Source: an uncultured Bdellovibrionales bacterium
Lineage (GTDB): Bacteria; Bdellovibrionota; FAC87; UBA2466
Assembly: GCA_937903155.1 (NCBI GenBank)
Contig: CALCZU010000030.1
Coordinates: 1 to 64,000 of the forward strand
Direction: 5' to 3'
DNA: 64,000 nt
A model generated the notes under the pieces. That model searched no databases. It was not told where the DNA came from and saw only the letters and a program-made list of their open reading frames with translations. Numbering within the stretch: the first letter of the stretch is position 1; every line of letters starts with the position of its first letter. Position numbers and translations under genes: made by a program. Positions 35,225 to 43,858 of this stretch are shown here, one piece after another.

Positions 35225-35860
35225 TTAAGCCAGAATGAAACTTTTTTTAATGGATTGCACCAGTTGATTTGATGCGTCAATCCAGGTGGATTTGACCCCG
35301 TTTTGCCAGAGAGATGTGAGAGCAACTTCTTTTTGGCCACAGGGATGAATGCCCCGGAAGGGATTGTGTTGAGGCGATAAATATAGCGCAAACCCATGCG
35401 AGGTCACTCCACGTTGAATGCGGATTCCAAAGGAGCAAATTTTTTCATCGCCGACGTAGATTCCGTAGGGTTCGTCTTTAATTTGAGAAACGAGATTCTG
35501 CAAATTCAAATAGTTTTGAACGGCTTTTGATAAAATAGCGACGTACGCTTTGGTATCTCTCTCCGCTAACCCTAAAGTTTTCAAAGCAAGAATCGGAAAA
35601 ACCACAATTTGTCCCGGACCGTGATACGTCCATTTTCCACCGCGAGTGACAGGCGTCAGAGCGATCTCCTTTTCTCGACAAGTAGATTCATCCCACAAGA
35701 GATCGGATTTTTCAGCGGAAATTCCTGCGGTAAAAGTCGGTTTTGGTTCAAAAACCAGCAGAAAACTCTCGCGTGGATCTTCTGTGACTTTGAGCAAACA
35801 CTCTTCTTGAATGCCTAAAATAGCCTCGAAAGAAACATCTCTAAATACTTGAACTTGCAT
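35225..35860 (-). CDS. lipB: Octanoyltransferase
   Basis: Moves the octanoyl group from acyl carrier protein to lipoyl domains of 2-oxoacid dehydrogenases and GcvH. RGGKWTYHGPGQIVVFPIL is the family motif, the Lys in GDEKICSFGIRI and the acyl-accepting Cys in GIHPCGQKEVALTSL are the catalytic pair. The length, 211 residues, is standard. It stands between the DsbA-like fusion and a divergent secreted protein gene, without lipA next to it in this window. Confidence 0.92.
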   Translation of the reverse strand: MQVQVFRDVSFEAILGIQEECLLKVTEDPRESFLLVFEPKPTFTAGISAEKSDLLWDESTCREKEIALTPVTRGGKWTYHGPGQIVVFPILALKTLGLAERDTKAYVAILSKAVQNYLNLQNLVSQIKDEPYGIYVGDEKICSFGIRIQRGVTSHGFALYLSPQHNPFRGIHPCGQKEVALTSLWQNGVKSTWIDASNQLVQSIKKSFILA

Positions 35861-35996
35861 AAAGAGAGACTACAAGCAGCCGGAAGCACTTGCAAGGACG
35901 GCGGATAACGGCCTTTATTCTTTCTTTTTCTTATCCCTTTTTTGGAAGCAACTATGTTATACGCGAGTTTACGTACACTCGAAGTGAGCCAAAAGA

Positions 35997-36659
35997 ATGA
36001 AAAACAAATTCATTTTTCTCATACTCATATCAACGCTAAACGCGTTTCCTGCCTTTGCAGAAATCAGATGCCTCACGTTACTCGCGGGCTTAATAAAAAC
36101 GTCCTATACCTCTAAGACGGCCTACAAGCGGAGTGCTTGCATGATTAATTCAGGGGAGCTCGCCAGAAATATTTCTAAAAAGTTAGCGCATGAAATTGAT
36201 CTGGATGAACTCAATATTTTGTTTATCAAACACCGGGACTTATCGAATCCGTTCGTCGTTCCAAACCAAATTCCAACCCTTCAGTTTCTGGTGCCCCATC
36301 ACCGCCGGACTGCTTTAATGAGTGATTCAAGTCGTTTCTACACGACATGGAAGTACCATGCCGTTTTAGAATTTCGCGGACTGATTATGGATCTTGATTT
36401 CGAAAATATTTCCGAACCCATTCCTGCACGCATCTATTTTCAGAAAATGTTTCCGCCGCTTTCCATTACTAAAATAAAAAAGAATGTGATTGACCCCGAG
36501 GGCTATCTCAATGACTGGGGGAAACTTCATCTGCATAAAATCCCTGCTAAATTTTATCTTGATCACTACCCAAAACGTCCTGACGACCTCGATCGCGAAA
36601 GCACAGAAAAGTTACTGTTGCTACCTGCTATCGATTTAGAAGATTATTTAGCGCCCTAA
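35997..36659 (+). CDS. Secreted protein, possible Cys-His-Asp amidohydrolase
   Basis: A signal peptide (cut near AFAE, residue 21) leads to a 200-residue chain that I do not firmly recognise. Three features resemble protein N-terminal glutamine amidohydrolase and protein-glutaminase folds: a Cys at the head of a helix (Cys48 in KRSACMINSGELA), then WKYHAVLEF with His121 on a strand, then MDLDFENISEPIPARIYF with Asp132 or Asp134, in the usual C-H-D order and with a bulky WxYH motif. The later KIPAKFYLDHYPKRPDD also fits the NTAQ1 pattern. If right, it would deamidate Gln in secreted or prey proteins. This is inference from motif spacing only. Confidence 0.55.
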   Translation: MKNKFIFLILISTLNAFPAFAEIRCLTLLAGLIKTSYTSKTAYKRSACMINSGELARNISKKLAHEIDLDELNILFIKHRDLSNPFVVPNQIPTLQFLVPHHRRTALMSDSSRFYTTWKYHAVLEFRGLIMDLDFENISEPIPARIYFQKMFPPLSITKIKKNVIDPEGYLNDWGKLHLHKIPAKFYLDHYPKRPDDLDRESTEKLLLLPAIDLEDYLAP

Positions 36660-36698
36660 AACTTTCGAAATACGGTCTGATTATTTTCCACAGAACGA

Positions 36699-36831
36699 GG
36701 GATTGGGAGGGGACCGGGGCACAACGGAGCCCAAGTTGTTTCGCAGACCCTCAATAAGGTTCGGAGACTCACGGATGTTTTGTCGAGAAGGGTACTTGGG
36801 TTCCGTTGTGCCCCGGTCCCCTTCCAATCCC
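36699..36831. repeat. 133-base palindromic element with 38-base arms
   Basis: Arms at 36699-36736 and 36794-36831 are inverted copies with two mismatches in 38 bases, separated by 57 bases. The arms are GC-rich (core GGACCGGGGCACAACGG). No T tract follows on either side, and the element fills the gap between the convergent secreted-protein gene and pgsA. It could be a miniature mobile element or a structured RNA; no coding potential is apparent. No second copy is seen in this window. Confidence 0.85.
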
Positions 36832-36845
36832 GTCGCTGCGAGCAA

Positions 36846-37454
36846 TTACTGGGATCGAAGCGCTTTGAAGTCTTGTTTAAAGTGGGTACGGAAGCGGGGG
36901 AAGTAACGCAAGAATGTTGTGACTTGAAGAACTGCGAGTAGGCAGTGGATGACGAGGCGGAGTTCGGAGGGCAGGGCGTTTGAGGGTAGTTTAAAAAGTT
37001 CGGCGCCGATGAGGATTGCGACCCAGACGTATTGTAAAAACGTATTCCATTTTCCGATTTTAAGAGTTTCGAAGGTGACGGTATTTTGAATGTTTGAAAG
37101 ATTCGCCATCATAAAGCCCAGCACTTGAAGTAAATTCACCGAGAATACGAGTCCAGTGAACCAGGCGGGGCTGAGCCCCAGGTGCATGAGACTAATATAA
37201 AACGAAACGAGGATAATTTTATCCGCAACCGGATCGAGGATTGCGCCAATTTTCGAAACACAATTCCAACGGCGCGCTAAATACCCATCTAAAAAATCGG
37301 TGAGGCCTGTGAGCACAAAAAGTCCGACTGCCATTTCGGATTTTTTTTCGAATAGGAAATAAAGTGCGAGGGGACAACACAGAATGCGAATGCAGGTGAG
37401 GATATTAGGAATCTGCTTTAAAATGTAATGTGTTCTACTGGGTCGGAGGAGCAT
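36846..37454 (-). CDS. pgsA: CDP-diacylglycerol--glycerol-3-phosphate 3-phosphatidyltransferase
   Basis: First committed enzyme of phosphatidylglycerol synthesis. The CDP-alcohol phosphotransferase motif is complete: DFLDGYLARRWN, then GAILDPVADK, giving D-x2-DG-x2-AR-x8-G-x3-D-x3-D at about residues 55-80. Four or five membrane helices surround it, and PNILTCIRILCCPLALYF is the typical start. Its ATG lies inside the 3' end of the lipoprotein gene (20-base overlap), so it is the last gene of a three-gene minus-strand operon. Confidence 0.93.
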   Translation of the reverse strand: MLLRPSRTHYILKQIPNILTCIRILCCPLALYFLFEKKSEMAVGLFVLTGLTDFLDGYLARRWNCVSKIGAILDPVADKIILVSFYISLMHLGLSPAWFTGLVFSVNLLQVLGFMMANLSNIQNTVTFETLKIGKWNTFLQYVWVAILIGAELFKLPSNALPSELRLVIHCLLAVLQVTTFLRYFPRFRTHFKQDFKALRSQ

Positions 37455-38427
37455 AAACTTCCACCCGATCCCTTTCTTGAAATCCCGCGCCCGAGTGCAT
37501 CACTGCTACCGAGCCATCACTTCCAAAAAATTCAACGACTTTTAGAATCCCTTTGAATCGACCGGGAGCCACTCCCAATGAGGATCCACTTTCATCATCA
37601 AAAATTTCGCGTCCTGTTCCAAACACTTTGAGGAGCTGACCTTTTTGCAGCCCGCTTTGTTCGCCCGCGTTGATGTAGTAACGGTGCAAATCGATTTTTG
37701 CGATTCGCCCCATCCACGCGATTTTTCGCGCGTGGGATGCAAAGGCGGGATAAATTTTATTGAGCGCGTTGTCGACGGCGGTTTTTCCCCGATCAGCTTC
37801 ATACGCTTCTTCCGTTTTCGAACTGAGAAAGCGAGTATGTTCTTCAGTGACTTGAGCGTCGGCCGTTTTGCTTAAGAGAAGTTTCTCATTGCCGGCGTCA
37901 TGAAGCATAAACTTCACCGTTGCCGTAACGGTTTGGTATTTTGTTCGAAACAGTCCGACTTCGTCGCCTCTTTCCTTAATTTCTACTTTTTCAATACTGC
38001 CGGAGACAATGGCGGAGACCCCTTGGCTACGTGCCAGTTCAAAGACTCTCTTGTAGTCAATTCTTCCTTTGGCGCCGTAGAACGATTCGTGATCTTCTAA
38101 CGCCTCTTCGTCGATGAAAGAATATTCCGCAAACGAATTGATCTTATCTTTTACGGAAAGGGCTGCGTGGTCCGCAAGCTCAGTTCCTCCAAGACCCGAA
38201 TAGTTCGCAAATTTTAGAACAAGAATTTTCTTTTTGGGTCGAGCGTTTTTTTCTCCAAGACTATTCTCTGCAACCGGCGGAGCTTCGGGGCTAGGAGTCG
38301 GTGTGGGGGTCGGTTCATTGAATACCAAAGTTTTGGGTTCTTCGGTCGAGGTTAACCCCACCCAACGAAAAATCGCACAACCTTGAAATAACAAAAAGAC
38401 GGGAAGAAGCAGTAGAAGTTTTTTCAC
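37435..38427 (-). CDS. Lipoprotein with FlgT-like middle and C-terminal domains
   Basis: Signal peptide with a lipobox-like LLFQGC (Cys17). A proline-rich linker (TPTPTPSPEAPP) is followed by a CsgG/TolB-N-like domain (KILVLKFANYSGLG, VSAIVSGSIEKVEI, about 70-230). Residues 240-330 (WMGRIAKIDLHRYYINAGEQSGLQ onward, with KGQLLKVFGTG and DESGSSLGV) match the pattern of the FlgT C-terminal domain. FlgT builds the H ring around the outer-membrane part of the Vibrio flagellar motor. The preceding gene looks like the FlgT N domain, so this may be FlgT split in two. Homology was judged by eye. Confidence 0.65.
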   Translation of the reverse strand: MKKLLLLLPVFLLFQGCAIFRWVGLTSTEEPKTLVFNEPTPTPTPSPEAPPVAENSLGEKNARPKKKILVLKFANYSGLGGTELADHAALSVKDKINSFAEYSFIDEEALEDHESFYGAKGRIDYKRVFELARSQGVSAIVSGSIEKVEIKERGDEVGLFRTKYQTVTATVKFMLHDAGNEKLLLSKTADAQVTEEHTRFLSSKTEEAYEADRGKTAVDNALNKIYPAFASHARKIAWMGRIAKIDLHRYYINAGEQSGLQKGQLLKVFGTGREIFDDESGSSLGVAPGRFKGILKVVEFFGSDGSVAVMHSGAGFQERDRVEVYAPPTQ

Positions 38428-39548
38428 TACTTAGAGTATCGCATAACGATCGTATGAGAATCAACGCTGACGCGTTGAAGTTTGAATCCAGCCCAAGTTG
38501 TCGTCTGAATGCGTTGCGCTAATTCATCGCTCGAAAGGGTGCTTAAAACTTTGAACTCAACCCCTGTGTTCTCAAGCATTTTCAATGACGGTTGATTTAA
38601 AAAATCCTGTCGCTGAAAATCCTTATCGATGAGCTTGTAGGTACGGTAGCCATCGATTCCGCCAATGCCCTCAATGCGAAGCGTAAAATCGTTACTAAAA
38701 AGTTTCCCCTCAGAAATTGTCTCTTCAACCCCTTCGTGTAACTGTGCAAGAAAAGGTGTCAGCGACTTTTTAGCTCTCTCTGCATTGGTCAATGCGGAGG
38801 CGGCGACTGCGAGATCCTCGCTTTTTACAACGGCAAGGCGCGCAGGAGCCAAACTATAAACGTATAAATCGATTCGCGCGGTCGAACAATTCGCACACTG
38901 AGAAAGATGAGCCCAAACAACCGCATTAAACCGACCCGCACCGACTTCGTTCGAAAGGGTGCCAATCTCATCTTCCGAAGAAGAGGGAGCATTGAGTCCA
39001 AGTCTGCCTTCAAAAGGGACTAATTTTGAATTGAGCTTTTGAAAGTGGGTGGTCAGCTCTTTAAAAACCAACTGAGCAACGGAGGAGTCTTTGATTTTTT
39101 CTGAAGTTTCTCTCGGTGCGCTTTGCATTGCACCTGCGAGCGACGAATAAATAAACACAGGGCGAATGCCTTCTTGGCCTTTTTCTTTCGTTTCGGAAAC
39201 GCGAGCCCACTTTTTCAAAGCGTCGCTATCAAGATGTCCCGAAAGTTCCAACGTATTCGGAAGTGCCGGCACGCGGGTGACTTTATAATCCAAAACATAT
39301 TTTTCACCGAACTCGGGAGTAACCGCTTTTTGAAAATTCTGATAACGAGCGCCTAAAAAATTCTGCAGCCATTCTGCGACCGCTTTTTGTTTAAGCTGGG
39401 CAATTAATTTTGTTTGAACTTCGGGATTGTCCAAGGTCTCGTCCGCCTTGCCGGGTGTAACTTCGGCAGCGCCTGATACCACGAAGGAATTTCCTTGGAC
39501 GGCGAGAAGATTAAAACTCAAGATCAAAAGTAAGAAAAGGTGTTTCAT
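38427..39548 (-). CDS. Secreted protein, FlgT N-domain-like
   Basis: A signal peptide (MKHLFLLLILSFNLLAVQG) precedes a region (about 25-115) with a repeated-Ala/Gln helix VQTKLIAQLKQKAVAEWLQNFLGARYQ and the strands DYKVTRVPALPNTLELSGHLD, the layout of the FlgT N domain. The rest, to residue 373, is alpha/beta of unknown type, ending in a hydrophobic FKLQRVSVDSHTIVMRYSK strand pair that could be another FlgT-like or ABC-substrate-like fold. It shares one base with the lipoprotein gene, so the two are almost certainly partners at the outer membrane. Confidence 0.55.
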   Translation of the reverse strand: MKHLFLLLILSFNLLAVQGNSFVVSGAAEVTPGKADETLDNPEVQTKLIAQLKQKAVAEWLQNFLGARYQNFQKAVTPEFGEKYVLDYKVTRVPALPNTLELSGHLDSDALKKWARVSETKEKGQEGIRPVFIYSSLAGAMQSAPRETSEKIKDSSVAQLVFKELTTHFQKLNSKLVPFEGRLGLNAPSSSEDEIGTLSNEVGAGRFNAVVWAHLSQCANCSTARIDLYVYSLAPARLAVVKSEDLAVAASALTNAERAKKSLTPFLAQLHEGVEETISEGKLFSNDFTLRIEGIGGIDGYRTYKLIDKDFQRQDFLNQPSLKMLENTGVEFKVLSTLSSDELAQRIQTTTWAGFKLQRVSVDSHTIVMRYSK

Positions 39549-39713
39549 GGTATGAATCCTACTTCAAGATTCCCTAAAATCAATCTTGAGTTCATTTTCG
39601 TCGTCAGTCCTGTCCTTTCTCTGCCTCTGTGCGTTGGCAGATTTTCTTGCCTCCCAGTTTTTTTAAACCTATTCTCACACTCAACAACCTTGCTGCGGCA
39701 TGAAAGGATAAAA

Positions 39714-40250
39714 ATGAAAATCATCTTTGTACTAGTCGGTGCGTTTGTCTTCATAACAAGTCATTTGTATGCGGGAGATGTTCAGCTCTCCGCTCCTCTC
39801 AAGGGACAGAGACAAGAAAAAGACAAAATCATCACTGCGGATCCACAAAAGGATAAATGTTTGGTCCGATTTCAGACGACTGAAAAAAACAAACGCAAAG
39901 GTTTGAGCATCGAGTTTTCATGGGTCGGCCACCGCGAGCACTCCTTTTTCCTTCACATTCGAGGAAATGAAAGTCCTTTTGCTGCAAACTATTACGACGA
40001 ATACCGAATCAAATCGTCTCTCGGGCCTGCAAGCGACGTCACTATCGACGCTGAGTTTGACGCTGATTTAAATGCGCTGGTTGTTCGCCAAGGAAAGTTT
40101 ACAAATTTTCTCGTCACCGATTTTTCGTTCTTTTTGGATGAAACACGTCAACGCATTGTAAAAGTTTCCGCCACCGGTCTCAGTGTAAATATGCAGGATG
40201 GGTACGAATGTAAAATTGACGCCGATGTAAACGAAATCTTGAAACCTTGA
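39714..40250 (+). CDS. Small secreted protein of unknown function
   Basis: The ATG at 39714 is chosen over an upstream one at 39540 because AAGGA lies six bases before it and a clean signal peptide follows (MKIIFVLVGAFVFITSHLYAG). The mature chain of about 157 residues is beta-rich (LSIEFSWVGHREHSFFLHIRG, DVTIDAEFDADLNALVVRQG, FSFFLDETRQRIVKVSATGL), with two cysteines, near residues 50 and 170, that could pair. No family is recognised. It converges with dnaE four bases away. Confidence 0.55.
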   Translation: MKIIFVLVGAFVFITSHLYAGDVQLSAPLKGQRQEKDKIITADPQKDKCLVRFQTTEKNKRKGLSIEFSWVGHREHSFFLHIRGNESPFAANYYDEYRIKSSLGPASDVTIDAEFDADLNALVVRQGKFTNFLVTDFSFFLDETRQRIVKVSATGLSVNMQDGYECKIDADVNEILKP

Positions 40251-40254
40251 AGGA

Positions 40255-43200
40255 CTATCTAAAATCGATCTTCAGTTCATTTTCTGGATAGAGTTGTTTC
40301 AATTCGGCGATTTTATTGCGGTTGAGCGGAATCAGTTCCTTTGCTCTCAGTACCGTACTCGTCAGTGGGCTATTGAGATGCAAAAACACGGGGCTTCCAG
40401 CTTTATCGTTAGAAGTTCCGAAGAACCTTTTTAAAATTTCGAGTTTTCCGGAATCCGCCGATTTATTGAGCGGAAAGTGAACATGGATTTCGCGCGCCAT
40501 GGCTTCGTAAGCATGTCTTAAAGGGAGAATTTTCGAATTCGATTTTTTCGATAGGATTAATTTTGGCGTTTTGTCGGTCACTTCTACCGTCGCTTTGATC
40601 CACAGAGGCTCTCCTGATTTTAACGTCGCTTCGTTTTCAATATAGATATCCGAAAAAGCCACGACTTCGACAGTCCCTGTTCTATCTTCTAAGTTCACAA
40701 ACGCCATGCGATCGCCGCGTTTGGTGATAATTTCGCGCAAAGTAGAAACTTCGGCACCGATGAGAACTTCTTTTCCACTCGAGATGCGCGCAAGATTATC
40801 AATCGTCGATGTCGTGTAACGATAGAGCTCGTCTTCAAAATCGTCTAGAGGATGGCCCGTGACGTAAAAACCAATCGTGTCCTTTTCGTATTTTAATTCG
40901 AGCAAGCGCGGCCAAGCTTCTTCGAGTTCGTATTCAATTTTTCGTTGGCTGAAAGTTGAATCAGCATCGCCGAATAAATCGGAGAAAGACGGTTGGTTGT
41001 CATCCAAAGTTTTCTGAACACTCGATCCCATTTCCAAGGCCGCGTCTATGGTTTTAAAAATACTCGCGCGGTTGACTCCAAAACTGTCAAATGCGCCAGC
41101 TTTGGTGAGGGCTTCGACGACCCGCTTATTCGTCGTGCGCGTGCTGACTCGAGTGCAGAGATCAAAGAGATCTTTGAAAGGCCCGCCTTTTTTTCTGGCT
41201 TCTAAAATCGAATCGATGGCGACTTGGCCGACGCCTTTGATAGCGCCCAGTCCGAAACGGATTTTTTGGTCCGGAAGCACTGTAAAATCAGTTTCACTCT
41301 CATTGATATCCGGTTGCAGAACTTGGATTTTGTGGCGTTTGGCATCGGCGATGTATTTTGTGATGTTGTCACTGTCATCGCGTTCGGAAGAGAGCAGAGC
41401 CGCGTAGAATTCCACCGGATAATGCGCTTTGAGATAAGCCGTTTGACAAGTAATAACCGAATAGGCCGCCGCATGGGATTTGTTAAATCCGTACTCCGCG
41501 AATTTCGCCATCAAATCAAAAAGTGCCTCGGCTTTTTTCGCGTCGTGATTATTTTTTGCCGCGCCATCGAGGAAGATCTGCTTTTGCTTGGCCATTTCTT
41601 CGGGTTTTTTCTTTCCCATGGCTCGGCGGAGAAGGTCGGCACCTCCAGCGGTGTAGCTTGCAAGCGACATCGCGATTTGCTGAACCTGTTCTTGGTAAAC
41701 CATAATACCGTAGGTCTCTTGCAAGATAGGTCTCAACTCTTCAAATTCGTAAACGACTTGGATGTTTCCATGTTTTCGGCCGATAAATTCATCGAGCATT
41801 ACCATCGGACCGGGTCGATAGAGAGAAATAATCGCGATAATATCTGCAAAGCGATCGGGTTTCGCTTTTTTGAGCAGATCCTGCATCCCCGAGCTTTCGA
41901 GCTGGAACACTCCAAACGTGTCGCCCTTCGAAAGCATCTCGTAAGTTTTTTTGTCGTTTAAAGGAATTTTATAAACGGTAAAATCTAAATCGGGATAAAG
42001 TCCCCGAATGAGTCGCTCGGCACTGGCTAAGAACGTTAAGTTTTTTAAACCTAAGAAGTCGAATTTAATCAGCCCAATCCGATCGGCATTGCCCATATCG
42101 AATTGGATGACCATTTCATTATTTTTTCCTTTAAATAAAGGAACATGCTCGACCATCGGTCGGTTAGAAATCACAAGCCCCGCGGCGTGAATGGAAGCGT
42201 GGCGTCCCAAGCCTTCTAAGGCGCGACAGACTTGAAAAAGTTGCGCCATCTTGGGGTCCGTCTCGGTCAGTTGTCGTAAGCGGACCTCTTGTTCAAAAGC
42301 TTCTTCTAATGAAATGTTAATCGTTTCCGGAACGAGTTTCGCGATGCGATCAATATCGCTATTTACCATTCCGAACACGCGTCCGACGTCTCGGATCACA
42401 CCACGCGCTTGCAGTTTACCGAAGGTAATAATCTGCGCGACGCAGTCGGTGCCGTACTTATTCACGACGTAAGAGATAATCTGATCGCGCTTTTGTTTAC
42501 AAAAGTCGACGTCAAAGTCGGGAAGTGAGATACGTTCGGGGTTTAGAAAACGTTCGAATAAAAGTCCATGTTCGAGCGGATCGAGATCCGTAATTTTTAA
42601 ACACCAAGCGATGAGACTTCCGGCTCCGGACCCTCGACCGGGTCCAACAGGGATGTCGTGATCTTTCGCGTGATTAATGAAATCCGCCACGATCAAGAAG
42701 TAACCCGTAAACCCCATGTTATTGATCACTTTGAGTTCGCGTTCGAGACGGTCGTTATATTTTTTGTGTTCTTCAGGCGTTAACGCTAAGTAACCTGCTT
42801 CGCCGAATTTTTCTTTCAGTCGGTACTCAAGTCCTGCAATCGATTGCTCTTCGATAAATTCAACCTGAGTTTTTCCACCCGGAGGCTCGAACTTAGGATA
42901 GTAATAAATTTTCTTTCCCTGATCGTCGTCAAATTTAAAATCATAGTTACACTGCGACGCGATTTCCATCGTGTTAGCGATGGCTTCGGGGCAATAAGAA
43001 AAATCTTCTTCCATCACGGCTTGCGGTTTGAAATAGAATTCATCTGATCGGATGCTCGAACCCGAAGTGTCTTCCATTACGTTGCCGGATTGAATCGACA
43101 TCAAGACTTCGTGTGAGAAAACATCTTCTCTTTTCAAGTAATGAACGTCCGCCGTCGCCACGAGCTTAATATCCAAATCTTTTGCAAGCTCTTGCAGGCG

Positions 43201-43791
43201 TTGGTTGATCATCATCTGCTGTGGGACGCCGTTATTTTGAATTTCGAGATAAAACCGCTCGCCAAAAATTTTCTTGTAATCGAGCGCTGCCGCTCTGGCT
43301 CGATCCATATCGCCTAGCATGCACAAGTTTGGGATTTCGCCTTTCATGCATGCGGATGTGGCAATGAGCCCTTCGGAGTACTGATTCAAAATTTCTTTAT
43401 CGATTCGAGGTTTATAATAAAATCCTTCCAGATAACCCAATGAAACGAGTTTACTAAGATTGCGATAACCGATTTCGTTTTGCACAAGCAAAATCAAATG
43501 GCTTAATCCGGATTTTGAAGGTAAGTAAGGCGCGAGTTCGTCGTCTCCGCTTCCCGTATTTTTCATGAGACGCGATGCGGGCGCCATGTACATTTCACAT
43601 CCCAGGATCGGTTTGATCCCGTATTGCTTCCCCTTCATGTAAAAATCGAGGACCCCGAACATATTGCCGTGATCGGTTAAGGCAACGGCTTGCATCTTGT
43701 CTTCGGCGGCAGCTTTAAAAAGATCGTCGAAGCGAATAGTCGAATCGAGCAGGCTGAACTGCGAGTGTAAATGAAGATGAGTAAATGCCAC
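40255..43791 (-). CDS. dnaE: DNA polymerase III alpha subunit
   Basis: The replicative polymerase. It starts with the PHP domain (FTHLHLHSQFSLLDS), and has the polymerase active-site blocks GPGRGSGAGSLIAWCL and DFDVDFC, the latter carrying the catalytic aspartates. HAAGLVIS, PYLKAHYPVEFYAALLS, a helix-hairpin-helix region and an OB fold near 1000-1080 follow in the expected order. 1178 residues is typical for DnaE1. It appears to be a single-gene unit between convergent and same-strand secreted-protein genes. Confidence 0.97.
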   Translation of the reverse strand: MAFTHLHLHSQFSLLDSTIRFDDLFKAAAEDKMQAVALTDHGNMFGVLDFYMKGKQYGIKPILGCEMYMAPASRLMKNTGSGDDELAPYLPSKSGLSHLILLVQNEIGYRNLSKLVSLGYLEGFYYKPRIDKEILNQYSEGLIATSACMKGEIPNLCMLGDMDRARAAALDYKKIFGERFYLEIQNNGVPQQMMINQRLQELAKDLDIKLVATADVHYLKREDVFSHEVLMSIQSGNVMEDTSGSSIRSDEFYFKPQAVMEEDFSYCPEAIANTMEIASQCNYDFKFDDDQGKKIYYYPKFEPPGGKTQVEFIEEQSIAGLEYRLKEKFGEAGYLALTPEEHKKYNDRLERELKVINNMGFTGYFLIVADFINHAKDHDIPVGPGRGSGAGSLIAWCLKITDLDPLEHGLLFERFLNPERISLPDFDVDFCKQKRDQIISYVVNKYGTDCVAQIITFGKLQARGVIRDVGRVFGMVNSDIDRIAKLVPETINISLEEAFEQEVRLRQLTETDPKMAQLFQVCRALEGLGRHASIHAAGLVISNRPMVEHVPLFKGKNNEMVIQFDMGNADRIGLIKFDFLGLKNLTFLASAERLIRGLYPDLDFTVYKIPLNDKKTYEMLSKGDTFGVFQLESSGMQDLLKKAKPDRFADIIAIISLYRPGPMVMLDEFIGRKHGNIQVVYEFEELRPILQETYGIMVYQEQVQQIAMSLASYTAGGADLLRRAMGKKKPEEMAKQKQIFLDGAAKNNHDAKKAEALFDLMAKFAEYGFNKSHAAAYSVITCQTAYLKAHYPVEFYAALLSSERDDSDNITKYIADAKRHKIQVLQPDINESETDFTVLPDQKIRFGLGAIKGVGQVAIDSILEARKKGGPFKDLFDLCTRVSTRTTNKRVVEALTKAGAFDSFGVNRASIFKTIDAALEMGSSVQKTLDDNQPSFSDLFGDADSTFSQRKIEYELEEAWPRLLELKYEKDTIGFYVTGHPLDDFEDELYRYTTSTIDNLARISSGKEVLIGAEVSTLREIITKRGDRMAFVNLEDRTGTVEVVAFSDIYIENEATLKSGEPLWIKATVEVTDKTPKLILSKKSNSKILPLRHAYEAMAREIHVHFPLNKSADSGKLEILKRFFGTSNDKAGSPVFLHLNSPLTSTVLRAKELIPLNRNKIAELKQLYPENELKIDFR

Positions 43792-43858
43792 GGTTATCTT
43801 ACTCTTACTTCGAGGCCATTGGCTTGTCGATTGGCGAGTGTGACGCGATGAGTCTGTT

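Noticed and set aside
41224..41961. 245-codon open frame on the plus strand inside dnaE
   Set aside because: It is antisense to conserved DnaE sequence and gives an atypical Phe/Arg-rich chain; a shadow frame.
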